Shown piece after piece: positions 16,302-24,728 of a stretch of 64,000 nt of DNA. Numbering within the stretch: the stretch's first letter is position 1; every line of letters begins with the position of its first letter. The position numbers were made by a program, and so were the translations under genes. The stretch spans positions 1-64,000 of the forward strand of contig NZ_FOEE01000015.1 in assembly GCF_900110555.1 (NCBI RefSeq), read 5' to 3'. The stretch comes from Trujillonella endophytica (GTDB lineage: Bacteria; Actinomycetota; Actinomycetes; Mycobacteriales; Geodermatophilaceae). The notes beneath the pieces are model-generated. The model had not been told where the DNA came from, made no database searches, and worked only from the letters and a program-made list of their open reading frames with translations.

Positions 16302-18455
16302 ATGGAACGACGGCCGACGGCACGCCGGGAGCGCCTGTCGTGGTACGTCCGCCGCCTGCGCTCCATGAGCGTGAGCGAGGTGTGCTGGCGCGCCGGCCAC
16401 GTGGTCGAGCCGGTCATCACGCGTCGCTCCCTCGATGGTGCTCCGGAGGCCCGGCTGCTCATTCCCTCGATGACCTGGGAGCGGGCACTGCGGGACTTCC
16501 GCGACGGCGTCGGCCGCCCGGTGCTGCTGGACCGATCCCGTGCGCGGCAGATAGCCGCCCGTCATCCGGACCAGGTGGCGGCACTGCTCCGGATGGCGGA
16601 GCAGGCCCGAGCGGGCGTCGTGGCCTACTTCGGCTACCCCGAGGTCAGGCTCGGCGTGCCGATCGACTGGAACCACGATCCTCTTCGCGACTTCCACTGG
16701 CCGTCGGTGGACGCCGCCCGCATCGATCACCGATCGGCTGCGGCGGATCCCAAGTGGATCTGGGAGCTCAACCGGCTGCAGCACCTCCCGCTGCTCGCCG
16801 AGGCGTGGCTGTTCACGGGGGACGACCGGTACGCCGATTCGGCCTTCGTGCACCTGGACTCCTGGCTCGACCAGAACCCCGTCGGCCGCGGCATCGCCTG
16901 GCGCGGCGCGTTCGAGGCCGGGGTGCGGGCGGTGTCGGTGGCCGCGGCCCTCCAGGGTCTGCGCGACCACCCGCTGCTCACCCCGGCCCGATTCGAGCGC
17001 GTCGTCCGGATGCTGGCGGCGAGCGCCGAGCGGTGCTGGCGGCATCGCTCCCGGTTCAGCTCCGCGAACAACCACCTGGTGGGTGAGCTCGCCGGCCTCG
17101 CCACGGTCGCCCTCCTGTTCCCGGAACTGGCGCCGTCGTCCGGTTGGGCACGGCGAGCGATCAGCGGGCTGGTGGCGGAGGCCTCCCGGCAGATCCTCCC
17201 CGACGGCAGCGGAGCCGAGCAGGCCGTGGGCTACCAGGTCTTCACGGCCGACCTGCTGCTGCTCGTGGCCGCCCTCCTCCGGGCGCGAGGGGACGAACCG
17301 CCGGCGTCGCTGCTCGCCGCGGTCGACCGCAGTGCCGACTACCTCGCGGCCGTGGTCGGCGACGCGGACCCGGCTCCGCGGTACGGGGACGACGACGAGG
17401 GCTTCGCCCTCCGACTCGGCCCCGAGCCGCGGCCGACGGTCCGCGACCACCTCGGCGCGGTCGCCGCCCTGACGGGCAACCCGCGGGCCCGTCGGGCGGG
17501 CACCGAGACCCTGGCCGCCCGGTGGTTCGACGCGATCCCCGCACGATCGACGGCACCGGCACCTGCGGTGACGAGCGGGCCCAGCTTCGTAGCGCCGGAC
17601 GGGGGGCTGGTGGTCCTCCGGTCAGCCGGCCGGAGGATCACGATGGACGTAGGCCCGCTGGGCTACCTCGCCATCGCCGCCCACGGGCACGCGGATGCCC
17701 TGGCGGTGACCCTCAGTCTGGAGGGGCACGACGTCATCGGGCACCCGGGCGCGGCGAGCTACTACGGGCACCCGGAATGGCGCTCGGTCCATCGCAGCAC
17801 GCGAGCGCATCCGACGGTGACCGTGGACGGCCAGAGCCAGTCGGTGCCCGGCGGCCCCTTCCTCTGGACCCGGCACGCACGGGTCCGCGTGCGGTCGCTC
17901 GACGTCGACGGGGGGATGGTCGACGCGGAGCACGACGGGTATCTGCGGCTCGCGGCTCCGGTGACGCACCGACGGTGGCTGTTCGCTCCGCCGGCGGACC
18001 CTGCGGTCCTCGTCGTCGACGAGATCAGCGGGTCCGGTCTGCACGAGATGCGCACCTCGTGGCCGTTGCACCCGGAGCTCGACGCCGCCGGGATCCCCGA
18101 GGGGCATCTGGTCACGAGAGGCGGAACCGGCGTGATCCGGATACTCACCGCTGCGGTGCACGGCGTGACCCTCGCCCAGGCCAGGGGGGACGAGGCGACC
18201 CACCTCGGGTGGTGGTCGGACCGCCTGGAGCGCCGGGTGCCGTCCTGGGTCGTCGGGGGGACGACGCGGGGTGCGGCGCCGTTGATCATGGCGACGCTGA
18301 TCCAGCGTCAGGAACGGGGGGCGGACCCCGCTGCCGACCTGGCGGTCTCCGTGGCAGGCGACCTCATCGCCGTCGCGTGGAGTTCAGGAGGACGCCGTCG
18401 CGAGAGGGTCATCGATCGGTCGCGTCAGTCCGGCCGTCGCGTTCAGGATTCCTGA
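16302..18455 (+). CDS. Heparinase II/III-type polysaccharide lyase family protein
   Basis: A 717-residue protein with an alpha/alpha-toroid N-terminal half (PKWIWELNRLQHLPLLAEAW, AWRGAFEAGVRAVSVA, SSANNHLVGELAGL) and a beta-sandwich heparinase II/III C-terminal half (AAHGHADALAVTLSLEG, GHPGAASYYGHPEWRS). These families cleave uronate-containing glycans, and members without a signal peptide are frequent in exopolysaccharide loci; none is visible here. A uronic acid supply is consistent with the sugar-nucleotide dehydrogenase encoded at 19.3 kb. The ATG is preceded by AGGGGT; an internal ATG at about residue 24 is an alternative. The 3' end overlaps the convergent methyltransferase gene by 13 nt. 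Confidence 0.8.
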   Translation: MERRPTARRERLSWYVRRLRSMSVSEVCWRAGHVVEPVITRRSLDGAPEARLLIPSMTWERALRDFRDGVGRPVLLDRSRARQIAARHPDQVAALLRMAEQARAGVVAYFGYPEVRLGVPIDWNHDPLRDFHWPSVDAARIDHRSAAADPKWIWELNRLQHLPLLAEAWLFTGDDRYADSAFVHLDSWLDQNPVGRGIAWRGAFEAGVRAVSVAAALQGLRDHPLLTPARFERVVRMLAASAERCWRHRSRFSSANNHLVGELAGLATVALLFPELAPSSGWARRAISGLVAEASRQILPDGSGAEQAVGYQVFTADLLLLVAALLRARGDEPPASLLAAVDRSADYLAAVVGDADPAPRYGDDDEGFALRLGPEPRPTVRDHLGAVAALTGNPRARRAGTETLAARWFDAIPARSTAPAPAVTSGPSFVAPDGGLVVLRSAGRRITMDVGPLGYLAIAAHGHADALAVTLSLEGHDVIGHPGAASYYGHPEWRSVHRSTRAHPTVTVDGQSQSVPGGPFLWTRHARVRVRSLDVDGGMVDAEHDGYLRLAAPVTHRRWLFAPPADPAVLVVDEISGSGLHEMRTSWPLHPELDAAGIPEGHLVTRGGTGVIRILTAAVHGVTLAQARGDEATHLGWWSDRLERRVPSWVVGGTTRGAAPLIMATLIQRQERGADPAADLAVSVAGDLIAVAWSSGGRRRERVIDRSRQSGRRVQDS

Positions 18456-19126
18456 ACGGGGACGCCGTTCTCCAGGACGATCGCCTCGTACCCGCCATGG
18501 GTGAAGGTCCGCGTCTGCGTCAGCCCCAGGCCGGCGGAGAAGGCTTCGCGGAAACGTGGATCGAAGTAGATGACCCAGATGTGCCGCGGTCGGCGCTCGA
18601 GCGACTCACGGATGCGCTCGACGACGATCTCCAGCACCTCGCGGGCGAACGGGTTGAAGAAGTAGAAGACGTTCTCGTCGTCCCTCAACTCGTAGGTCGT
18701 GGCGTCCGCGCACACCGGTTCGATCTGTGCGGAGCGCGGACTCCCGAGACGCCGGACGTTCTCCGTCGCGATGCCGTGCAGTTCAGGCGCGTACTCGATA
18801 CCGACGATCCGCCTGAACTCGAATTCCGTCGCCAGCATCAACATCTTGCCCTTGCCGGAGCCGTAGTCGACGAACACGCTGCCCGGCGGGAAGCGGAGAG
18901 TGCGGAGGAGCTTCCGGAAGGCTCGCCCCCGGGTCGGGATGTAGGCATGGGCCGATGCCTGGTGGGGGCTGTCCACCCGCAGGTCGGGCTGCTGCAGGCG
19001 GCTCATCGTGTCGGTGCCATGGGTCCGGTCGAACCACCAGTCGCCCACGATGCTGGCGGTGCTCTGCAGGGAGCGACGGACGCCGCGACGATGGAGGCTG
19101 TCGAGACTGCGCGTGACGATGTTCAC
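18443..19126 (-). CDS. SAM-dependent methyltransferase, DOT1-like fold
   Basis: A 227-residue protein with SVFVDYGSGKGKMLMLATEF (motif I) and IVGIEYAPELHGIATENV, then DDENVFYFFNPFAREVLE, a layout seen in class I methyltransferases resembling histone-methylation DOT1 domains. It is a single gene convergent with the heparinase-like gene and divergent from the GDP-mannose dehydrogenase-like gene across 181 nt. Nothing shows its substrate; location suggests a glycan or glycolipid. Confidence 0.72.
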   Translation of the reverse strand: MNIVTRSLDSLHRRGVRRSLQSTASIVGDWWFDRTHGTDTMSRLQQPDLRVDSPHQASAHAYIPTRGRAFRKLLRTLRFPPGSVFVDYGSGKGKMLMLATEFEFRRIVGIEYAPELHGIATENVRRLGSPRSAQIEPVCADATTYELRDDENVFYFFNPFAREVLEIVVERIRESLERRPRHIWVIYFDPRFREAFSAGLGLTQTRTFTHGGYEAIVLENGVPVQES

Positions 19127-19246
19127 CGCGCGAGTGTGGGGACGGGCGTCCGCCGGAGTCCATGGCCGGGGCCGTCACCTGCGTGCTGACCACGAAGTCT
19201 GGCCTCGTAGGTGATCGCGTGAACGCGGTCGGTGCCGACGCGCCAT

Positions 19247-19262
19247 GGTCACTGCCGGTCAC
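19247..19262. repeat. Direct repeat GGTCAC spaced by 10 bp
   Basis: Two GGTCAC hexamers start at 19247 and 19257, one helical turn apart, 46-61 nt before the start of the GDP-mannose dehydrogenase-like gene. Direct repeats with this phase are typical of response-regulator sites; no regulator can be named. Confidence 0.3.
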
Positions 19263-19267
19263 GACGT

Positions 19268-19283
19268 TGTGAGGTGGATCACG
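19268..19283. promoter_or_regulatory. CRP-like operator TGTGA-N6-TCACG
   Basis: TGTGA, six bases, TCACG matches nine of the ten fixed positions of the CRP/GlxR consensus TGTGA-N6-TCACA. It sits just upstream of the TAATCT -10 box (19296-19301), where a -35 element would be expected but none is seen. It may control the gene at 19308. Confidence 0.4.
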
Positions 19284-19295
19284 AACCAGCGGCCC

Positions 19296-19301
19296 TAATC
19301 T
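19296..19301 (+). promoter_or_regulatory. -10 box of a probable leaderless transcript
   Basis: TAATCT is followed by exactly six bases and then the ATG at 19308. In actinobacteria TANNNT boxes lie about 6-7 bases before the transcription start, so the message probably starts at the ATG itself. No ribosome-binding site precedes the ATG, in agreement. Confidence 0.5.
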
Positions 19302-19307
19302 GCGCAG

Positions 19308-20684
19308 ATGACCAGCACCACCTTCCCCATGGAGGGCATGGCACGGGCATCCAGTCGCGCCCTGACGGGCATCAGCGTGTTCGGTCTCGGGTACGTCGGT
19401 TCGATCTCCTCGGCGTGCTTCGCGTCCCGAGGCCATCGCGTCGTCGGCGTCGACGTCGACGTGCGCAAGCTCGACCTGCTCCGGCAGGGGATGGCCCCGG
19501 TCATCGAGGCCGGTCTCGGGGACATGGTCCACGACGCGGTCGGATCGGGGCTGCTCTCGGTGACCGATGCCGCCTCGGCGGCGGTGTCGGCCACCGACAT
19601 GTCCCTCGTCTGCGTGGCCACGCCGTCCCTGCCCGGCGGGGGGCTCTCGACCGCGTACCTGGAGGCGGTGTCGTCCCAGATCGGCGCAGCGTTGGCGACG
19701 AAGACAGGTTGGCACACGGTCGTCTACCGCAGCACGATGCTGCCGGGGACGTGCGAGACGGTGCTGATCCCGTTGCTGGAGCGGGCGTCCGGCAAGCGCG
19801 TCGGCGTGGACTTCGGGGTGTGCGTCAATCCCGAATTCCTTCGCGAGGGCACGAGCGTCCGGGACTTCTTCGAGCCGCCGAAGACGGTCGTCGGCTACAC
19901 CGAGGACAGATCCGCCGGACTGGTCGTCGGGCTCTACGAGGGACTGCCGGGCCCACGTTTCCTGGTCCCCTTGGGCGTTGCCGAGATGGTGAAGTACGTG
20001 GACAACTGCTTCCACGCACTCAAGGTCGACTTCGCCAACGAGATCGGAGCCATCTGCGTCGCACTGGGACTCGACTCCCACGCGGTGATGGACGTCTTCC
20101 TGTCGGACACGAAGCTCAATCTGAGCGGGGCGTACCTGCGGCCGGGGTTCGCCTTCGGCGGATCCTGCCTGCCCAAGGACGTCCGGGCGCTGACGCACGC
20201 TGCACGCCGGCACGACGTCGAGATCCCGGTGATCGCCAACATCCTGCCGTCGAACGAGGCGCACCTGCACCGGGCGCTGGACACGATCCTGGCGCTCGGC
20301 AAGCGCAGGATCGGAATGTTCGGACTCTCCTTCAAATCGGGGACCGACGACCTGCGCGAGAGCCCCATGGTGGAGCTGGCCGAACGGCTGGTCGGAAAGG
20401 GGTGCGACGTCAGGATCCACGACGAGAACGTCTCGCTGTCCCGCCTCACCGGCTCGAACAAGGCCCACATCGACGAACGGCTGCCGCACCTGGCCGAACT
20501 CCTGGCGGAGGACAGGGACACCGTCGCGCAACACGGCGAGGTGCTGCTGGTGGCGACGAAGGACGCGGCCACGCTCGACGCCGTGGAGCGCGCGCCCGCC
20601 GGCACGGTGGTGCTCGACCTCGTCCACGTGCCGGGGCTGCGCGAAGCGCGCCACGGCTGCGCCTACGTGGGGTTGAGCTGGTAG
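19308..20684 (+). CDS. UDP-glucose/GDP-mannose dehydrogenase family, GDP-mannose 6-dehydrogenase-like
   Basis: A 458-residue cytosolic enzyme that would oxidise C6 of a nucleotide sugar twice, using NAD, to give a uronate. It shows the NAD-binding GLGYVGSISSACFASRGH (about residues 23-40), VVYRSTMLPGT, NPEFLREGTSVRDFFEPPKT, and the catalytic cysteine C287 in FAFGGSCLPKDVRAL. NPEFLREGT with the FAFGGSCLPKDVRAL block resembles AlgD (GDP-mannose dehydrogenase) more than UDP-glucose dehydrogenases, so GDP-mannuronate is the best guess; UDP-sugar use is not excluded. It has a probable leaderless promoter with a CRP-like site. The next gene starts directly after its stop codon. Confidence 0.85.
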   Translation: MTSTTFPMEGMARASSRALTGISVFGLGYVGSISSACFASRGHRVVGVDVDVRKLDLLRQGMAPVIEAGLGDMVHDAVGSGLLSVTDAASAAVSATDMSLVCVATPSLPGGGLSTAYLEAVSSQIGAALATKTGWHTVVYRSTMLPGTCETVLIPLLERASGKRVGVDFGVCVNPEFLREGTSVRDFFEPPKTVVGYTEDRSAGLVVGLYEGLPGPRFLVPLGVAEMVKYVDNCFHALKVDFANEIGAICVALGLDSHAVMDVFLSDTKLNLSGAYLRPGFAFGGSCLPKDVRALTHAARRHDVEIPVIANILPSNEAHLHRALDTILALGKRRIGMFGLSFKSGTDDLRESPMVELAERLVGKGCDVRIHDENVSLSRLTGSNKAHIDERLPHLAELLAEDRDTVAQHGEVLLVATKDAATLDAVERAPAGTVVLDLVHVPGLREARHGCAYVGLSW

Positions 20685-21794
20685 ATGGAGGCTGCGAGCG
20701 GATCCCGGCCGAGGCTCAGTTTCCTCACCTCCGCCTACCGGACCGAGGCGTACCTACGGGGGACCATCACGTCGGTCCTGCGGCAGACGGACCCGCACTG
20801 GGAACTCGTCGTCGTCGACAACGGGATGTCCGATGCCATCGCCGCGATCGTCCGTGAGTTCGCCGATGATCCGCGAGTTCACTTGCTCCGTCAGGAGAAC
20901 CGCGGGTACGCGGGCGGCGTGATGGCCGCGGCCGCGGTCGCCCGGGGTGACTACTACTCGGTCCTCGACAGCGACGACGAGGTCGTGCCCGAGTTCGTCG
21001 CCACCGTGCTGGAGTTCCTCGACGGGCATCCGTCCGTGGACGGGGTGGGTTGCGACGCCCACATGGTGCTCGACGGGGACGACCGTCCCTCTCTCCGCAG
21101 CTACCTGCAGTCGATCGGCTCCCGTCCGCCCCCCAGCGGCACTCCGCTGACGGTGGAGGAGGCGCTCGGTGGCCGGGTGCCCTACTACACGGGGGCGGTC
21201 CGCGCGGAGTCATGGCGGGCGGTCGGGGGATATCAGCCCGGCGTCGAGAGCGACGTGCTCATGTGGTTGCGGCTGGCCGATCGGTTCTCGGTCTGGCTGC
21301 TGCCGGACAAGCTGGGCCGGTACCGCGTCCGGGGAGAGTCCGAGTCCCGGCACCCGGACAGGGTCGAGGACTTCGAGAGGTCGTTCATCCACACCCTGGA
21401 GTCGTACGCGGCGGAGTCGGGCCTGCCGGGCCATCGCGCGATCGTGCAGTCGCCCGTGCGCCGGCTGCGCTACCACCAGGCGCTGCGGCGCGCCCGGTGG
21501 GCATTCGTCGACGGCGACGTCGCCGCCGCCCGCCGGCACGCGCGCGACGCCCGGGAGCAGCGAGCCACCCTGCGGTCCGCCGGGATCGTCCTGCTCCTCC
21601 ACCTGTGGCCCAGGTTGCTCATCCGCATGCATCCGCTCAAGCAGCGACTGGCGAGCGGAGTACATCGCGCGCGGCAGCGGATCCTCGGCTGGGGAGCACC
21701 TCCGTGGCCGCCCGTCCGTGCGCGCTCGGGCTCGGACGGAGCAGGGTCTCGTGGCGTGCCGCGTGCCGGGGGGCGTCGTGGCGTCCGACCGTGA
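20685..21794 (+). CDS. Glycosyltransferase family 2 (GT-A)
   Basis: A 369-residue protein. The GT-A domain shows LSFLTSAYRTEAYLRGTI, ELVVVDNGMSD and the metal-binding DxD in SVLDSDDEVVP. The C-terminal 60 residues are arginine/glycine-rich and probably disordered. The ATG touches the TAG of the sugar-nucleotide dehydrogenase gene with no spacer, so the two are translationally linked, suggesting that this transferase uses the uronate made by the dehydrogenase. No membrane segment is obvious. The 147 nt after it hold nothing recognisable apart from the next gene's ribosome site. Confidence 0.82.
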   Translation: MEAASGSRPRLSFLTSAYRTEAYLRGTITSVLRQTDPHWELVVVDNGMSDAIAAIVREFADDPRVHLLRQENRGYAGGVMAAAAVARGDYYSVLDSDDEVVPEFVATVLEFLDGHPSVDGVGCDAHMVLDGDDRPSLRSYLQSIGSRPPPSGTPLTVEEALGGRVPYYTGAVRAESWRAVGGYQPGVESDVLMWLRLADRFSVWLLPDKLGRYRVRGESESRHPDRVEDFERSFIHTLESYAAESGLPGHRAIVQSPVRRLRYHQALRRARWAFVDGDVAAARRHARDAREQRATLRSAGIVLLLHLWPRLLIRMHPLKQRLASGVHRARQRILGWGAPPWPPVRARSGSDGAGSRGVPRAGGRRGVRP

Positions 21795-21941
21795 CATGAC
21801 GCTGATCTCGCGCCTCGCATGCCGTATCGGCGTCGAGCGACGGGCTGGACCACCCCCGGTCGTCGACACGTGCCCGCGGAGTGAGTCGAGAACACCGGTG
21901 GAACGGGCTCATCCCCAGCGCCTGACAGTGAGGTCCAGACC

Positions 21942-23171
21942 ATGAGCGCACCCACCTGCCGACTCTGCCGAGCGGCTCTGGTCGACACCTTCGTCGACCT
22001 CGGGATGTCACCGCCCTGCGAGAGCTTCCTGGCCGTCGACCAACTCGACAGCGGTGAGGTGTTCTACCCGCTGCACGTCCGGATCTGCGCCCGGTGCCTC
22101 CTGGTCCAGCTCCCGGCCTACATCGCCGCCGGCGACATCTTCAGCCACTACGCCTACTTCTCCTCCTACAGCGACTCGTGGGTCGCGCACGCCAAGACCT
22201 ATGTGGAAGAGGCCGTCGAGCGGCTGTCGTTGGGCCCGGGCTCCTTCGTCGTCGAGGTGGCGAGCAACGACGGCTACCTCCTCCAGCACGTCGTCGAGCG
22301 AGGTATCCGCGCGCTGGGCATCGAACCGGCGGCGAACGTGGCGGAGACGGCGATCGAGAGAGGGATCCCGACCGAGGTCACCTTCCTGGGCGAGGCCGCC
22401 GGCCGCGACGTCACGGCGAGGCACGGAGCGGCCGACCTGGTCGTCGCGAACAACGTCTTCGCCCACGTCCCGGACATCGTCGATTTCGCGAAGGGCCTGC
22501 GGGCGTTGGTTGCCGACGACGGCACGGTGACCATCGAGATACCGCACCTCATGAGGCTCATCGAGGGCAACGAGTACGACACGATCTATCACGAGCACTA
22601 CTCCTATCTCTCGCTCCTGACGACGCAGCGGGTCCTCGCCGAGGCGGGACTGGTCGTCGTCGACGTCGAGGAGTTGCCGACCCATGGCGGGTCGCTGCGC
22701 ACCTGGTCGAGGCCCGCAGAACAGGCATCGCGCCCGAGCGAGGCCGTGGCCTCCGTGCTGGCCGCCGAGGCGGCGGCCGGCCTGCACTCGCTCGACGGCC
22801 ATGCCGGCTTCGCGCGGGCCGTCACGCGGGTGCGCGACGACTTCGTGGAGTTCCTCGTCGAGCGCTCGCGCCGGGGGGAGACGGTCGTGGCCTACGGCGC
22901 GCCGGGGAAGGGCAACACGCTGCTCAACCACTGCGGGGTCCGCAGTGACCAGATCTTGTTCGCCGTCGACCGCAACCCGTACAAGCACGGCAAGTTCCTG
23001 CCGGGCACCCACATCCCCATCCACCCGCCGGAGCACCTGACGGAAACCCGGCCCGACTACGTGCTGATCATGCCCTGGAACCTTCGCGACGAGATCTGCG
23101 AGCAGCTCCGTCCCGTCCGTGGCTGGGGCGGCAAGCTCGTCGTCGCGCTTCCCCGACTCGAGATCTTCTAG
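21942..23171 (+). CDS. NDP-sugar C-methyltransferase family protein
   Basis: A 409-residue three-domain protein. The N-terminal zinc-binding domain has CRLC (9-14) and later ICARC, the central class I methyltransferase domain has VVEVASNDGYLLQ and VANNVFAHVPD, and the C-terminal domain has VAYGAPGKGNTLLNHCG and YVLIMPWNLRDEI. This is the Methyltransf_13/11/14 architecture of the enzymes that add a methyl branch to 4-keto-deoxysugar nucleotides (TylCIII type). The typical catalytic YHEHYSYLS motif is present. It opens a cassette with a nucleotidyltransferase, a deacetylase and an aminotransferase, pointing to a branched amino sugar. A GAGG ribosome site precedes the ATG. Confidence 0.83.
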   Translation: MSAPTCRLCRAALVDTFVDLGMSPPCESFLAVDQLDSGEVFYPLHVRICARCLLVQLPAYIAAGDIFSHYAYFSSYSDSWVAHAKTYVEEAVERLSLGPGSFVVEVASNDGYLLQHVVERGIRALGIEPAANVAETAIERGIPTEVTFLGEAAGRDVTARHGAADLVVANNVFAHVPDIVDFAKGLRALVADDGTVTIEIPHLMRLIEGNEYDTIYHEHYSYLSLLTTQRVLAEAGLVVVDVEELPTHGGSLRTWSRPAEQASRPSEAVASVLAAEAAAGLHSLDGHAGFARAVTRVRDDFVEFLVERSRRGETVVAYGAPGKGNTLLNHCGVRSDQILFAVDRNPYKHGKFLPGTHIPIHPPEHLTETRPDYVLIMPWNLRDEICEQLRPVRGWGGKLVVALPRLEIF

Positions 23172-23189
23172 GCATCGAGGGAGTCATCC

Positions 23190-24035
23190 ATGAAGGTCGT
23201 CATCTTCTGTGGCGGACTCGGCATGCGGATCCGGACCGGACCGGAATCCTTGCCGAAGCCCATGATGCCCATCGGCAGCCGTCCGGTCCTGTGGCACGTG
23301 ATGCGCTACTACGCGCACTTCGGTCACCGGGAGTTCATCCTCTGCCTGGGCTTCGGGGCTTCTGCAGTGAAGGACTACTTCCTCGACTACCGCGAGACCA
23401 GCTCGAACGACTTCGTGCTCACGAAGGGTGGCAAGCACGTGGAGATGCTCGCCACCGACATCAGTGACTGGACGATCACCTTCATCGACACGGGGGTCTC
23501 CACCGCCATCGGGGAGCGATTGCGCCGGGTCCGGCCATACCTCGAGGGCGACGAGGTGTTCCTCGCCAACTACGGGGACGTGCTCACGGATGCCCCGATG
23601 AACGACCTGATCGCCGAGTTCGAGAGAAAGGACGCGGTGGCCACCCTGCTGGCCGTGAAGCCGCAGGACTCCTTCCACGTCGTGGACATCAGCGACGACA
23701 ACCGGGTGACCGGTCTGGTTCCTGTCGCGGACATGGTCATGCGCATCAATGGCGGCTACTTCATCCTCCGGCAGCGGATCTTCGACTACCTGGAGGAGGG
23801 GGATGACCTCGTCATGGACGGGTTCGTCCGGGCCGCGGCCGACGGCAATCTCTGTGCCACGCCCTACGACGGTTTCTGGGCGCCCATGGACACCCTGAAG
23901 GAGCGGGCGGCGCTCGAAGAGCAGTACCGCAGCGGAGTCAGTCCGTGGGCGGTGTGGCGCGATCAGCCGGTGGAGCCGGGACGGGCGATCTTCCCGGTGG
24001 TCGTGGCGGAGCCCAGTGTCGGCGCCCCCCGGTAG
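23190..24035 (+). CDS. Sugar-1-phosphate nucleotidyltransferase (RfbF-like)
   Basis: A 281-residue protein with the nucleotidyltransferase signature VVIFCGGLGMRIRT and LPKPMMPIGSRPVLWHVM, followed by LANYGDVLTD and INGGYFILRQRIFDYL. Closest known family pattern is glucose-1-phosphate cytidylyltransferase; the loop GMRIRTGPESLPKP differs from the usual GTRL form, so base and sugar specificity are open. It follows the C-methyltransferase by 18 nt with a GAGGGAG ribosome site. A paralogue lies at 32347, heading a different cassette. Confidence 0.8.
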   Translation: MKVVIFCGGLGMRIRTGPESLPKPMMPIGSRPVLWHVMRYYAHFGHREFILCLGFGASAVKDYFLDYRETSSNDFVLTKGGKHVEMLATDISDWTITFIDTGVSTAIGERLRRVRPYLEGDEVFLANYGDVLTDAPMNDLIAEFERKDAVATLLAVKPQDSFHVVDISDDNRVTGLVPVADMVMRINGGYFILRQRIFDYLEEGDDLVMDGFVRAAADGNLCATPYDGFWAPMDTLKERAALEEQYRSGVSPWAVWRDQPVEPGRAIFPVVVAEPSVGAPR

Positions 24036-24077
24036 GCGTGCCGGGGCGGACGACGGGCCCGCGAGCGAGGACCGGTC

Positions 24078-24728
24078 GTGATCGAGCTGGTGCCGCCGGG
24101 CGACCGGCTCGACGTCCTGTGCATCGGCGCGCACCCGGACGACATCGAGATCGGCTGCGGGGGGACTCTCCTCGGGCTCGGCGACCGATCGGGGGCCACC
24201 GTCACCGGCTTGGTCCTGACCGGCACCCCGGAGCGGCGGAAGGAGGCCGAGGCGTCGCTGCCGGAGTTCTTCCCCGGTGCCTCTGTTCGTGTCCTCGATC
24301 TCCCCGACGGCCGGCTGCCGGGGCACTGGAACGCCGTCAAGGAGGCTCTGGAGGACTGCGCCGCCGAGCGGCAGCCGGCCGTGGTGATGGCGCCCCGGCC
24401 CGACGACGCGCACCAGGACCATCGCCTCCTGGGTCGGATGGTGCGCACGGTGTGGCGTGACGCGCTGGTCCTGCACTACGAGATCCCGAAGTGGGACGGG
24501 GACCTGCGGGTGCCGAGTCTGTACGTCCGCGTGCCGGATGATCACGCGCACCGGAAGGTCGAGTTGCTGCACCGGTGCTTCCCGTCGCAGGTCCAGCGGG
24601 ACTGGTGGGACGACGAGACGTTCCTCGGCCTCATGCGCCTGCGCGGGATGGAGTGCCGAACTCGCTACGCGGAGGGATTCGTGGCCGACAAGCTGATCCT
24701 GTCCCTCGACGAAGGACGTGCCCGATGA
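24078..24728 (+). CDS. PIG-L (LmbE-like) deacetylase
   Basis: A 216-residue zinc hydrolase-type protein. The N-terminal metal motif AHPDDIEIGCGG (about 16-27) and the later HQDHRLLGRMV give the H-x-D-D and H ligands of the PIG-L/MshB family, which remove N-acetyl groups from GlcNAc-type sugars. In this cassette it probably deacetylates an amino sugar nucleotide or glycolipid. The GTG start is 42 nt after the nucleotidyltransferase stop; its TGA overlaps the next ATG (ATGA), so it is coupled to the aminotransferase. Confidence 0.82.
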   Translation: MIELVPPGDRLDVLCIGAHPDDIEIGCGGTLLGLGDRSGATVTGLVLTGTPERRKEAEASLPEFFPGASVRVLDLPDGRLPGHWNAVKEALEDCAAERQPAVVMAPRPDDAHQDHRLLGRMVRTVWRDALVLHYEIPKWDGDLRVPSLYVRVPDDHAHRKVELLHRCFPSQVQRDWWDDETFLGLMRLRGMECRTRYAEGFVADKLILSLDEGRAR

